25,346 nt of DNA from an uncultured Collinsella sp. (GTDB lineage: Bacteria > Actinomycetota > Coriobacteriia > Coriobacteriales > Coriobacteriaceae), in assembly GCA_900544865.1 (NCBI GenBank), contig UQXA01000032.1, forward strand, positions 1-25,346, written 5' to 3'. Below the pieces are notes generated by a model, which saw only the letters and a list, made by a program, of their open reading frames with translations, did no database searches and had not been told where the DNA came from. Both the position numbers and the translations under genes were made by a program. Positions 8,901-15,845 of the stretch are shown here, piece after piece; the first letter of the stretch is position 1, and every line of letters begins with the position of its first letter.

Positions 8901-9212
8901 GGTCAACAGGCAGGTCGACGTAATACCGTCAACGTCAAAATCGCCAAAGACTGCAATGTGCTCGTGGTTGCGAATAGCACGCTCGACGCGGTCGGCAACG
9001 ACCGACATGCCCGGGATAATGAGTGGGTCGGCCCAGTCGCGATCGAGCGAAGGCGTCAAAAACAATTGGCCCTCTTTGATTGAGCCAATGCCGTGCGCGA
9101 CCATAATGCGCGCCACCAGCCCGGGAATGCCCAGACCAGCCGAAAGCTCCTTTTCGAGCTCGGGGTTTTGCTGAGCGACCGCCCAGCGATGCGTCGTCTT
9201 AAGCGATGACAT
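5925..9212 (-). CDS. recJ: RecJ exonuclease carrying an inserted RecQ-like helicase
   Basis: The protein has 1095 residues against roughly 560-790 for ordinary RecJ. RecJ digests single-stranded DNA 5'-3' in recombination, base-excision and mismatch repair. The exonuclease half has DFDVDG (91-96), DNG (149-151), TDHHEP (DHH at 172-174) and the DHHA1 motif RGGHAGAVG (about 417-424), followed by an OB-like region (about 465-565). A superfamily 2 helicase follows: Walker A GTGRGKS (647-653), DEAH (752-755), ATATATA (about 785-791), TSAFGEGVNLPDI and QMSGRAGRDG (929-938), the last typical of RecQ. The last 120 or so residues resemble, from memory, the C-terminal domain of Bacillus-type RecJ, which would place the helicase inside RecJ rather than at its end. 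The ATG at 9212 is chosen because the protein then starts like other RecJ proteins; a GTG at 9257 lacks a ribosome binding site. It forms an operon with rel. Confidence 0.9.
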   Translation of the reverse strand: MSSLKTTHRWAVAQQNPELEKELSAGLGIPGLVARIMVAHGIGSIKEGQLFLTPSLDRDWADPLIIPGMSVVADRVERAIRNHEHIAVFGDFDVDGITSTCLLTEALRTFGADVTPFIPHRFDEGYGLSRAALDRVNELARPQLIVTVDNGIAAKEEVSYLKSLGIDLVVTDHHEPSDQVPQGVPLTDPKLDDDGPSRELAGAGVALKLVQVLGERLGKPSYWRSLIEVAALGTVSDMMPLTPENRALVAEGIQQMRVTARPGYIALAALAKADLSSITADGLSFSLIPRLNAAGRMADPKLALDLLLARDPIEASTLAAELEEINRQRREIEAELTRDAMAKVEETYDGGRAIVVGGEGWHEGVKGIVASRLTNRYHVPALLFSIEDGIARGSGRSVGKVNLFDAIERCSDLMIRRGGHAGAVGVTIEASKLDEFRRRLSVVLSELPAEDFEDTDEVAATVDLSELNIETIEQISRLEPFGQGNKVPLLAAEGVTMCDRAVVGKTGEHMRFVATDGAASVPAIMFRVPQIDKLINCDSAVDLVFEAVAEHWQGRVKPKLMVKDVLVRDTTLPSVDDPACELRRGVQPADSGLRLESRKRETLAQLSYTELTRSLIHSFIGSNQPHRAQVEALDALADHQSVLAVMGTGRGKSLIFHVHAAREAVLRGRSSIFVYPLRALVADQAYHLSSTMAALGIGVGVLTGETVEAARDDVFAGLASGRTGIVLTTPEFLSIHRDRFARSGRIGFVVIDEAHHAGLAKGGDRSAYLDMPDILKALGDPVVMAATATATAPVVAELARMLPITRTVVDETVRENLRLEDDRDLASRENRLVSIVATGEKTVIYVNSRDQSVALAKTLRKRVPDCATHIAFYNAGLARSDRRRVEEAFRDGSLSCIVSTSAFGEGVNLPDIRHVVLYHMPFGGIEFNQMSGRAGRDGQPAVIHLLYSSRDARINERLLDCYAPERDELVTLYRALQTMWRSNRGKTGDDSFSASDIDIAQMCLAIDARTPVDERSVESGLGIFEELGFCRVSGFDDTRRIAMAENPGRVQLSRSIRYLEGLRSRMEFSAFRSWALDSCASDMLAKVNRPIVPRA

Positions 9213-9264
9213 AGGCACCCACCCCCGATAGGGGCAGGTCGCCGCGATACCTCTCACGGTTCAT
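9199..9264 (-). CDS. Possible 21-codon leader peptide overlapping the recJ start
   Basis: On the minus strand an ATG at 9264 opens a 21-codon frame (starts MNRERYRG, ends AYVIA). It is preceded by GAGG with a 10-nt gap and stops with TAA at 9201-9199, 14 nt inside recJ in another frame. It lies about 50 nt downstream of the probable recJ transcription start. Translation of it could be coupled to recJ initiation, whose own ribosome binding site (GGGGGTGGG) is poor. Composition is unremarkable and no regulatory codon run is seen, so this is tentative. Confidence 0.25.
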   Translation of the reverse strand: MNRERYRGDLPLSGVGAYVIA

Positions 9265-9320
9265 AGCGATGAGTCCTCTGTGTATGCCCGCTTCGGCAGG
9301 CAGATCTGTTGAACGGATTT

Positions 9321-9326
9321 ATTATA
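9321..9326 (-). promoter_or_regulatory. Probable -10 box of the recJ-rel operon
   Basis: A perfect TATAAT on the minus strand lies in the AT-richer part of the divergent recJ/BASS spacer. Transcription would begin near 9314. No good -35 is visible at 16-18 nt, so a weak or activator-dependent promoter is possible. Confidence 0.5.
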
Positions 9327-9488
9327 CCGTGCGGCGCGGACGCAAATCGCCGCAGCATGCCGCGGTTTCGGTAAACGATGCCGGTAATAGCCTCGAAATA
9401 ATCGAGCGTTTCTGACGCACGGACACATGTGAGCGTCTAGCATATCCAGTCAAAACGGATTCACGAGCAAAGGGAGTCACAAGAGCAT

Positions 9489-10487
9489 ATGAAGCAATGG
9501 GTTGGACTGGGCAAGTTTCTCGCGGGGCATATGCAGATCATCGTTCCGATTTGCGTGGCGCTCGGCGTGCTCTTTCCCCAGCAGATCGGCGTGCTCAAGC
9601 CCATTGTTCCCGCCCTCTTCGCCTTTATGACGTTCCAAGGTGCGCTCAGCAACACCTTTCACCAGGTAGCCGAGGTGTTCCACCGTCCGCTGCACCTGAT
9701 TCTGGCGTTGTTGGTCTCGGCGGCGCTTATTCCCATCGCGGCCTACGCCATGGGATCGTTGTTCTTTGGTTCCAACCCCAACCTTGTCTGCGGCATCGTG
9801 CTCGAATACAGTGTGCCCGTGGCAGTCACCGCTTTTATGTGGATCAGCATGTTCGGCGGCAACGGCCCGCTCGCGCTCACCATCATCCTGACGTCCTCGG
9901 TCATCTCCCCGGTGACGATTCCGCTTACGCTCAAGCTCCTGCTGGGCGCCACCGTCTCGATCGACGTGCCGAGCATGATGCAAGACATGCCCTTTATGAT
10001 CGCCATCCCCGCCGTGCTCGGCATCGTGATCAACGAGCTCACGCGCGGATGGGGGCACGAAAAACTCTCCCCCGCGCTCTCGCCCGCCTGCAAGTTCATG
10101 ATGATGGGCGTTATCGCCTCCAACTCCACCGCCATGAGCGAGTACGTGCTGCACATGAACGCGGTGCGCTTGGAAGTCGCCCTCTTTATTTTGGTGTTCG
10201 CCATCAGCGGCTTTGTCGTCGGCATTCTGGTCGCCCGCGCGCTGCATCTGCCATATAGCGAAACGACCACCATGTGCTTTACCTGCGGCATGCGCAATAT
10301 CTCTTCGGGCGCCGTCATCGCCACGCAATACTTTCCGGGCGAAGTTGTGTTTCCCGTCATGTGTGGAACGTTGTTTCAGCAGGTGCTCGCCTCGCTTATC
10401 GGACACTTCTTTGAGCGTCTGACCGGCGAGGAGCGCGCCGCCCAGCGCAAGCGGGTCGAGGCCGGCCGCGATGCAATGGCGCGCTAA
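9489..10487 (+). CDS. BASS/SBF-family (bile acid:sodium symporter-like) transporter
   Basis: The 332-residue protein is almost wholly hydrophobic, with about nine or ten membrane segments and a short basic C-terminus. The conserved CGMRNISSGAVIATQYF near 258-274 and the repeated GALS/EYSVPV type half-repeats fit the sodium/bile acid symporter fold (BASS, SBF; the wider group also contains Acr3-like arsenite and pantothenate carriers). It should act in the cytoplasmic membrane as a sodium-coupled carrier of an organic anion. For a gut Collinsella bile acids are an attractive guess, but bacterial BASS proteins carry many substrates and nothing nearby confirms one. The start is the first ATG; the likely GGGAG site is 12 nt away, somewhat far. 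The gene is divergent from recJ and convergent with the HIT gene. Confidence 0.85.
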   Translation: MKQWVGLGKFLAGHMQIIVPICVALGVLFPQQIGVLKPIVPALFAFMTFQGALSNTFHQVAEVFHRPLHLILALLVSAALIPIAAYAMGSLFFGSNPNLVCGIVLEYSVPVAVTAFMWISMFGGNGPLALTIILTSSVISPVTIPLTLKLLLGATVSIDVPSMMQDMPFMIAIPAVLGIVINELTRGWGHEKLSPALSPACKFMMMGVIASNSTAMSEYVLHMNAVRLEVALFILVFAISGFVVGILVARALHLPYSETTTMCFTCGMRNISSGAVIATQYFPGEVVFPVMCGTLFQQVLASLIGHFFERLTGEERAAQRKRVEAGRDAMAR

Positions 10488-10504
10488 ACCGTCCGCAGTG
10501 TGTG

Positions 10505-10530
10505 GGCGCTCACTTTACGATGTGAGCGCC
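10505..10530. terminator. Hairpin between convergent BASS and HIT genes
   Basis: Arms 10505-10513 and 10522-10530 form a perfect 9-bp GC-rich stem with an 8-nt loop that contains the stop codon of the HIT gene. No U-tract follows on either strand, so it is a weak bidirectional terminator or an mRNA 3'-end structure. Confidence 0.4.
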
Positions 10531-11315
10531 TCCAGATGTGCGCGGAATCGCTCCGCATCGACATCGAGCGTGGTCTCAGCATTGACCTGAGCCAGCCGAT
10601 ACCCGACAAAGTAGGGTGAAACCACCCAGCGCGGAAGCGCCTTGGCAATGGTCCGGCCGTCCATGTGGTAGAAGAACAAGTTGTACGACTCTGCGCGACC
10701 ACCATGGTGCTCGTGCAAGATATAGCGCAGAGCTACCTGGATTGCGTCGGCGAAGAGATCCGCCTCGGCTTGGTCTCTCGTGTCATCGCTGGCGGCGATT
10801 CCCTGCGGGGCTGAAACGTTGATCTCAAAGAACCCCATGATCGGTTCGGTTGAGATGTTGACCGCGATTCTCCCCTGTCGCCAGACATTGATGCCTTCGA
10901 AATTGGCAGAAGTCAGCGAAGCATAGCCGTCTTCCTGCTCCAAACCCACAATCTGCATGTGCGGATGGACCAGACTGCCGCCCGAAAGTGGGCCCTTGTT
11001 CTTGTACATGAGAACGCTGCGATACTGCCGGGAGCCAATCATCCGCTGCCAGCAATCCAGAGCAAACCGCATCACATGGTGGAGTTCATCCGGCTCATAG
11101 GTCACCAGGTCGGCATCGTGATCGGCCGACTCGATCAGCACGGTTTGATGAGTGGCCCGCAAGGTCTTGAACTTATTCTCGAGCCAGATACAGTCACCAT
11201 CGCGCTGGATGATGTCGGCAAGTCCCTCCGTGTCGCAAAAGGGGCACGCGGTGCCAGGGCGACGATTATCGTCGGGCTTACCGCTCGCCTGCTGAACGTC
11301 AAATACCAGCGCCAC
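10515..11315 (-). CDS. GalT-like HIT-superfamily protein (DUF4931-like)
   Basis: The 266-residue protein has two signatures of galactose-1-phosphate uridylyltransferase relatives: an N-terminal CPFC zinc knuckle (Cys24, Cys27) and GGSLVHPHMQIVG, where His119 of HPHMQ corresponds to the nucleotidylated histidine of GalT. It is shorter than GalT (about 350) and the rest does not read like a sugar-specific GalT, so a DUF4931-type nucleotidyl transferase or hydrolase of unknown substrate fits better. The start is a GTG with GGAGG 8 nt upstream, formed by the last codons of cutC. The gap between cutC stop and this GTG is 3 nt, which implies translational coupling and a shared task. Confidence 0.75.
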   Translation of the reverse strand: MALVFDVQQASGKPDDNRRPGTACPFCDTEGLADIIQRDGDCIWLENKFKTLRATHQTVLIESADHDADLVTYEPDELHHVMRFALDCWQRMIGSRQYRSVLMYKNKGPLSGGSLVHPHMQIVGLEQEDGYASLTSANFEGINVWRQGRIAVNISTEPIMGFFEINVSAPQGIAASDDTRDQAEADLFADAIQVALRYILHEHHGGRAESYNLFFYHMDGRTIAKALPRWVVSPYFVGYRLAQVNAETTLDVDAERFRAHLEALTS

Positions 11316-11318
11316 GGG

Positions 11319-11996
11319 TTATACCTCCAGCGGCACGATCTTGGTGCCATGGAGCTCGGAGACGCCTAGCGCCGCCGCGACCGCGTCGCGATTTGCCGTA
11401 GTGATGCCGCCGCCGGGAAGGATGGTCAAACGATCGCCCGCATACTCGATTAAACGAGCCAGGTAATCGAAATTATCCTCGATCGACGTACCGGCAGCGC
11501 CGCCATGCGTGAGGATGCGCGTAACGCCGCAGTCGGCAAGTGTATCAATCGCATCGAGCTGAGCCTCGGGCGAGAGCTGGTCAAATGACATGTGGAAGGT
11601 GATGTCGATGGGATCACGCTTACATTCCTCGGTCGCGCAGCCCGCAGCCATCACGAGGGCGCCAAGCGTAAGTTCGTCGAGCGCCCATCCGCCAGCGCAG
11701 GGTTTGCAGCAGCCAAAGACCAAGCCGTCAACGCCCGCACTCACGGCAAGGCCCAAGTCCATCTCCATCATGCGCAGCTCATCCTGGTTGTAGTGAAAGT
11801 CGCCGCCACGCGGACGGATCATGCACATCACCCGTGCATCGTGTTCGTGGGCATAGTTGGTCGTAGCGCTGATAACGCCGGCCGAGGGCGTGGTACCACC
11901 GACGGCAAGGTTATCGCACAGCTCGATGCGCCTTGCACCGGCCTCGATAGCCGCCGGCACCCGCTCAAAGTTCTCGGCACAAAACTCGTACAGCAT
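11319..11996 (-). CDS. cutC: CutC family TIM-barrel protein
   Basis: The 225-residue product matches CutC throughout: an opening like LYEFCAENFERVPAAIEAGARRIELC, the NLAVGGTTPSAGVI stretch, IRPRGGDFHYNQDE, the D-G-L-V-F-G-C segment, ILTHGGAAGTS and ILPGGGIT. CutC was named for copper tolerance in E. coli, but that role is disputed and the enzymatic activity is not known; the fold is a TIM barrel with a conserved polar pocket. The ATG at 11996 is preferred because GGGGG lies 7 nt upstream and the protein then begins like its relatives; the frame extends to 12053 without such support. It is the first gene of a two-gene unit with the HIT protein. Confidence 0.92.
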   Translation of the reverse strand: MLYEFCAENFERVPAAIEAGARRIELCDNLAVGGTTPSAGVISATTNYAHEHDARVMCMIRPRGGDFHYNQDELRMMEMDLGLAVSAGVDGLVFGCCKPCAGGWALDELTLGALVMAAGCATEECKRDPIDITFHMSFDQLSPEAQLDAIDTLADCGVTRILTHGGAAGTSIEDNFDYLARLIEYAGDRLTILPGGGITTANRDAVAAALGVSELHGTKIVPLEV

Positions 11997-12054
11997 AGAT
12001 AGACCCCCAAAGACAGCAGATGTTTTCCGACGGGCATTGTCACACATCCCCATG

Positions 12055-12123
12055 AAGTTGCGGTGGAATAGGGACTGTTTTGGCGTCTAGCGCCCCCATT
12101 TAGTCCCTATTTCACCGCAACTT
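12055..12123. repeat. 69-bp near-perfect palindrome (22-bp inverted repeat)
   Basis: Arms 12055-12076 and 12102-12123 are 22 bp long with a single mismatch that is a G-U pair in one RNA. The 25-nt centre holds a second small stem (GGCG/CGCC). The right arm abuts the livF terminator exactly. It lies between the ends of two units (livF and the cutC leader), contains no gene, and looks like a small dispersed palindromic element rather than a terminator, since no U-tract follows the arm. Confidence 0.65.
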
Positions 12124-12162
12124 AAAAGGGGGCGCTGACCGGGTTGGTCAGCGCCCCCTTTG
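12124..12162 (-). terminator. Strong terminator of the liv operon
   Basis: Arms 12128-12140 and 12146-12158 are perfect 13-bp complements (5-nt loop), extended by AAA/TTT to 16 bp. On the minus strand the GC stem is followed by TTTT. It starts 10 nt after the livF stop. The sequence is also symmetric enough to work weakly on the plus strand. Confidence 0.9.
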
Positions 12163-12171
12163 TTGAATGGA

Positions 12172-12885
12172 TTAACCGCCCAGATAGGCCTTGCGGACGT
12201 TATCGTCGTGCAGCAGCTCTTGACCGGTGCCGGTCATGGTAATCTTGCCGGTCTCGAGCACGTAACCGCGTGTGGCGATGGAAAGCGCCATCTGCGCGTT
12301 TTGCTCGACCAGAAGCACCGTGGTGCCGGCCTTGTGCAGGTCCTCGACAATCTGGAAGATCTGTTCGATCAGAATCGGTGCCAGACCCATGGAAGGTTCG
12401 TCGAGCATAAGCAGTTTGGGGTTACTCATAAGGGCGCGCCCCATAACGAGCATCTGCTGCTCGCCGCCTGAAAGGGTGCCGGCGACCTGGCGACGACGTT
12501 CCTTCAGGCGCGGGAACTGCTCGTAGACGCGCTCCAGGCCCGGAGCCACCGTGGACTTGGGCTGCGTATAGGCACCCATCTCCAGGTTCTCCTCAACCGT
12601 CATCTGCAAAAAGGCGCGACGACCCTCGGGAACCTGAGCCAGGCCCTTACCAACCAGCTTATCAGCGGGCGTATGGGTAATGTCCTCGCCCATAAACTTG
12701 ATGGAGCCGGTCTTGGAGCGCAGCAGGCCCGAGACGGTCTTGAGCGTCGTGGACTTGCCGGCACCGTTCGCACCGATCAGAGCCACGATCTCGCCCTCGT
12801 TGACGTTAAAGGAGATGTCCTTGATGGCGTGGATGGCGCCGTACCAGACGTTGATGTTGTAGACGGAAAGCATCGGCTCTGCCAT
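12172..12885 (-). CDS. livF: Branched-chain amino-acid ABC importer, ATPase LivF
   Basis: This 237-residue ABC ATPase has Walker A GANGAGKS (38-45), Q-loop region, signature TLSGGEQQMLVMGRAL, Walker B LLMLDEPSMGL and the switch His region (LVEQNAQ). The length and the EQ in place of EH after LLV are typical of LivF, the shorter ATPase of the HAAT family importers. With LivG it forms the cytoplasmic motor of the LivHM permease. Its ATG follows the livG stop TAA with no gap and its GGGGGAG site lies in the livG 3' end, so it is translated from the same mRNA. A strong terminator follows. Confidence 0.93.
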   Translation of the reverse strand: MAEPMLSVYNINVWYGAIHAIKDISFNVNEGEIVALIGANGAGKSTTLKTVSGLLRSKTGSIKFMGEDITHTPADKLVGKGLAQVPEGRRAFLQMTVEENLEMGAYTQPKSTVAPGLERVYEQFPRLKERRRQVAGTLSGGEQQMLVMGRALMSNPKLLMLDEPSMGLAPILIEQIFQIVEDLHKAGTTVLLVEQNAQMALSIATRGYVLETGKITMTGTGQELLHDDNVRKAYLGG

Positions 12886-13735
<850 letters not shown>

Positions 13736-13746
<11 letters not shown>

Positions 13747-14815
13747 CGGCTGCCACCTCCTTCTTGGAAGCAAAGCGGTCCTTAATGCGTGCGAAGAATG
13801 CCTTGAGCTGTGGGTTGTTAGTAAAGACCATGACCAGGATCAACACGATGGCGTAGATGAGCATGCGGTAGTCCGAGAACTGACGGAGCAACTCGGGGAG
13901 CACCGTGAGCAGCGCCGCGGCGATAACGGAACCGCGCATGTTGCCCAGGCCGCCCAGAACCACGAACACCAGAATGAGGATCGACGTGTTGAAGTCGAAC
14001 TTAGTAGCGGAAAGCTGCGAGAAGTTACCGCCGAACAAAGCTCCGGCAGCACCGGCGAGGGCGGCGGAAACCACGAAGGCGATCATGCGGTACTGGGTGA
14101 CGGAGATGCCCACGGACTCGGCAGCGATCTTGTTATCGCGCACGGCAATAATGGCACGACCGGTACGGCTGCGAACCAGGTTGAGTACAATCACGAGCGC
14201 GACCATAACCAAGATGGCGCCGGCAAGGAAGGTCGAATAGGTCGACACGCCCGATGCTCCCTGCGCGCCCTTGATGATGGCGGTGCCGTCCTCGAGCAGG
14301 TGCAGGTCGTTGATCGTAGAGTTACCCGTGATGTTAAAGATCACATGCAGGCCGCGGGAGTCGACGCCCACGATAAGGCAGGTGACGATCTCTTTGATGA
14401 TCTCGCCAAAAGCCAGGGTCACGATGGCCAGATAGTCGCCGCTCAGGCGCAGGACCGGGATACCGATCAAGAAGCCCAAGATGGCAGCGGCGATAGCGCC
14501 GACCACAATGCTGATGATCAGACGCATCGGATCGGACGGAACGGCGCTCTCCAGCGCGACGGCAGTGACGATGCCCGTATAGGCGCCGACGCTCATAAAG
14601 CCTGCGTGGCCCAGCGACAAGTCGCCCGCGATACCAACGACGAGGTTAAGGGAGATGGCCATAACAATGTAGGCCGTAATGGGGACCAGCTGGCCGGCAA
14701 TCATGCGCGGGATCATGTGGTTGGACTGCATAAAGAACACGATGGCGAACGCCACAAGGCACATGGCGTACGTAACAAAGTCGTGACGCGTCTGCTTGTC
14801 TTTAAGAAACTTCAT
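13736..14815 (-). CDS. livM: Branched-chain amino-acid ABC importer, permease LivM
   Basis: A membrane protein of 359 residues with about ten hydrophobic segments and the LivM hallmarks SLNLVVGIAGDLSLGHAGFMSVGAYTG, GDYLAIVTLAFGEI, the RSRTGRAIIAVRDNKIAAESVGI cytoplasmic coupling loop and LVFVVLGGLGNMRGSVIAA. It pairs with LivH to form the translocation pathway. A loop of about 40 residues between the GEI and RSRTG motifs (YSTFLAG region) is ordinary for LivM. Two starts are possible: ATG at 14815 with AGGTGAG upstream, or GTG at 14824 immediately after the livH stop. I prefer the ATG but cannot exclude the GTG. Confidence 0.92.
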
Positions 14816-14824
14816 AACGCTCAC

Positions 14825-15706
14825 CTACACCTTCTCGGGGACGTACTTGCCCAAGAGGCCGGCAGGCTTGACGAGCAGGACGATGATCAGAACACCAAAG
14901 ACGATGGAGTTGGCAAGGCTCGTGGAAATGTAAGCCTGCGCCATCGCTTCGATGATGCCGATGAGAATGCCGCCGACAAAAGCGCCGGGGATGGAGCCGA
15001 TGCCACCGAAGACAGCGGCGTCGAAGGCCTTGATGCCAGGCATAGCACCCGTCGTGGGCTGCAGCACCGGCGAGTAGGAGCACAGCAGCACGCCGGCGAT
15101 GGCGGCAAGGGCAGAGCCGATGGCAAACGTCATCGAAATGGTGCGGTTGACGTTGATGCCCATGAGCTGAGCGGCAGCCTTGTCCTCGGACACGGCGCGC
15201 ATGGCCTTGCCCATCTTGGTCTTACCTGTAAAGAACATCAGGCCGGCCATGATAACCAGGCAGGCGACGATGGTGACGAGCGAGACGGCGCTTACGTTAA
15301 ACTTGGCCAAGAACTCCGGCACCTGGAAGGTGACGAGCGAAGTGAAGTTCTTGGGCGTGGCGCCCCACAGAAGCTGCGCGGCGTTCTGCAGGAAGTAGGA
15401 CACGCCGATAGCCGTAATCAGAACGGCCAGCGGGCCTGCTTGGCGCAGCGGCTTATAGGCCAGGCCCTCAATGAGAACACCGAGAACCGTGCAGGCCACG
15501 CAAGAGAGAACTACAGATGCCCAGCCCGGGAGGCCGAGATACGACGTGGCGCAGAACGAGACATAGGCACCGACCATGATGACGTCGCCGTGAGCGAAGT
15601 TCAGCATCTTGGCGATACCGTAGACCATGGTGTAGCCCAACGCGATGATGGCGTAGACGCTGCCCATGGACAGGCCGTTGACCAGGTATTGGATAAAGAC
15701 CGTCAT
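14825..15706 (-). CDS. livH: Branched-chain amino-acid ABC importer, permease LivH
   Basis: The 293-residue protein opens with the classic LivH N-terminus (FIQYLVNGLSMGSVYAIIAL, GYTMVYGIAKMLNFAHGDVIMVGAY) and has about eight membrane segments plus the coupling loop KTKMGKAMRAVSEDKAAAQLMGI and AFDAAVFGGIGSIPGAFVGG. It forms the permease with LivM in the cytoplasmic membrane. The ATG at 15706 follows AAGGGGG by about 9 nt; frame extension upstream to 15799 would run through the intercistronic hairpins and is not coding. The stop TAG abuts livM. Confidence 0.93.
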   Translation of the reverse strand: MTVFIQYLVNGLSMGSVYAIIALGYTMVYGIAKMLNFAHGDVIMVGAYVSFCATSYLGLPGWASVVLSCVACTVLGVLIEGLAYKPLRQAGPLAVLITAIGVSYFLQNAAQLLWGATPKNFTSLVTFQVPEFLAKFNVSAVSLVTIVACLVIMAGLMFFTGKTKMGKAMRAVSEDKAAAQLMGINVNRTISMTFAIGSALAAIAGVLLCSYSPVLQPTTGAMPGIKAFDAAVFGGIGSIPGAFVGGILIGIIEAMAQAYISTSLANSIVFGVLIIVLLVKPAGLLGKYVPEKV

Positions 15707-15752
15707 GTTCCACATCCCCCTTTCGAATAGGTTTCCAGTTGATGTATGAAAC

Positions 15753-15814
15753 AGGGACGTTACATCGTCCCTAGATACCAAGCAAGCAGGGAAGGCCAAA
15801 ACCTCCCCTGCTTG
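15753..15814 (-). promoter_or_regulatory. Two intercistronic hairpins between livJ1 and livH
   Basis: On the minus-strand transcript, a first stem (15814-15806 with 15791-15783, 9 bp, extended to 13 bp by one G-U pair) is followed by a second stem (15772-15766 with 15759-15753, 7 bp, loop of 6) and then GTTTC. The extension of the first stem is possible only in minus-strand RNA. Neither has a strong U-tract. They may act as a leaky terminator or 3' stabiliser that keeps the binding protein mRNA more abundant than the permease mRNA. Confidence 0.5.
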
Positions 15815-15845
15815 GGATCAAAACCGCTCTATGTAAGGCGGCCAA

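Noticed and set aside
9489..10406. Large minus-strand frame opposite the BASS gene
   Set aside because: Composition rich in His, Gly, Asp and Arg is what antisense of a hydrophobic membrane protein gives; no domain.
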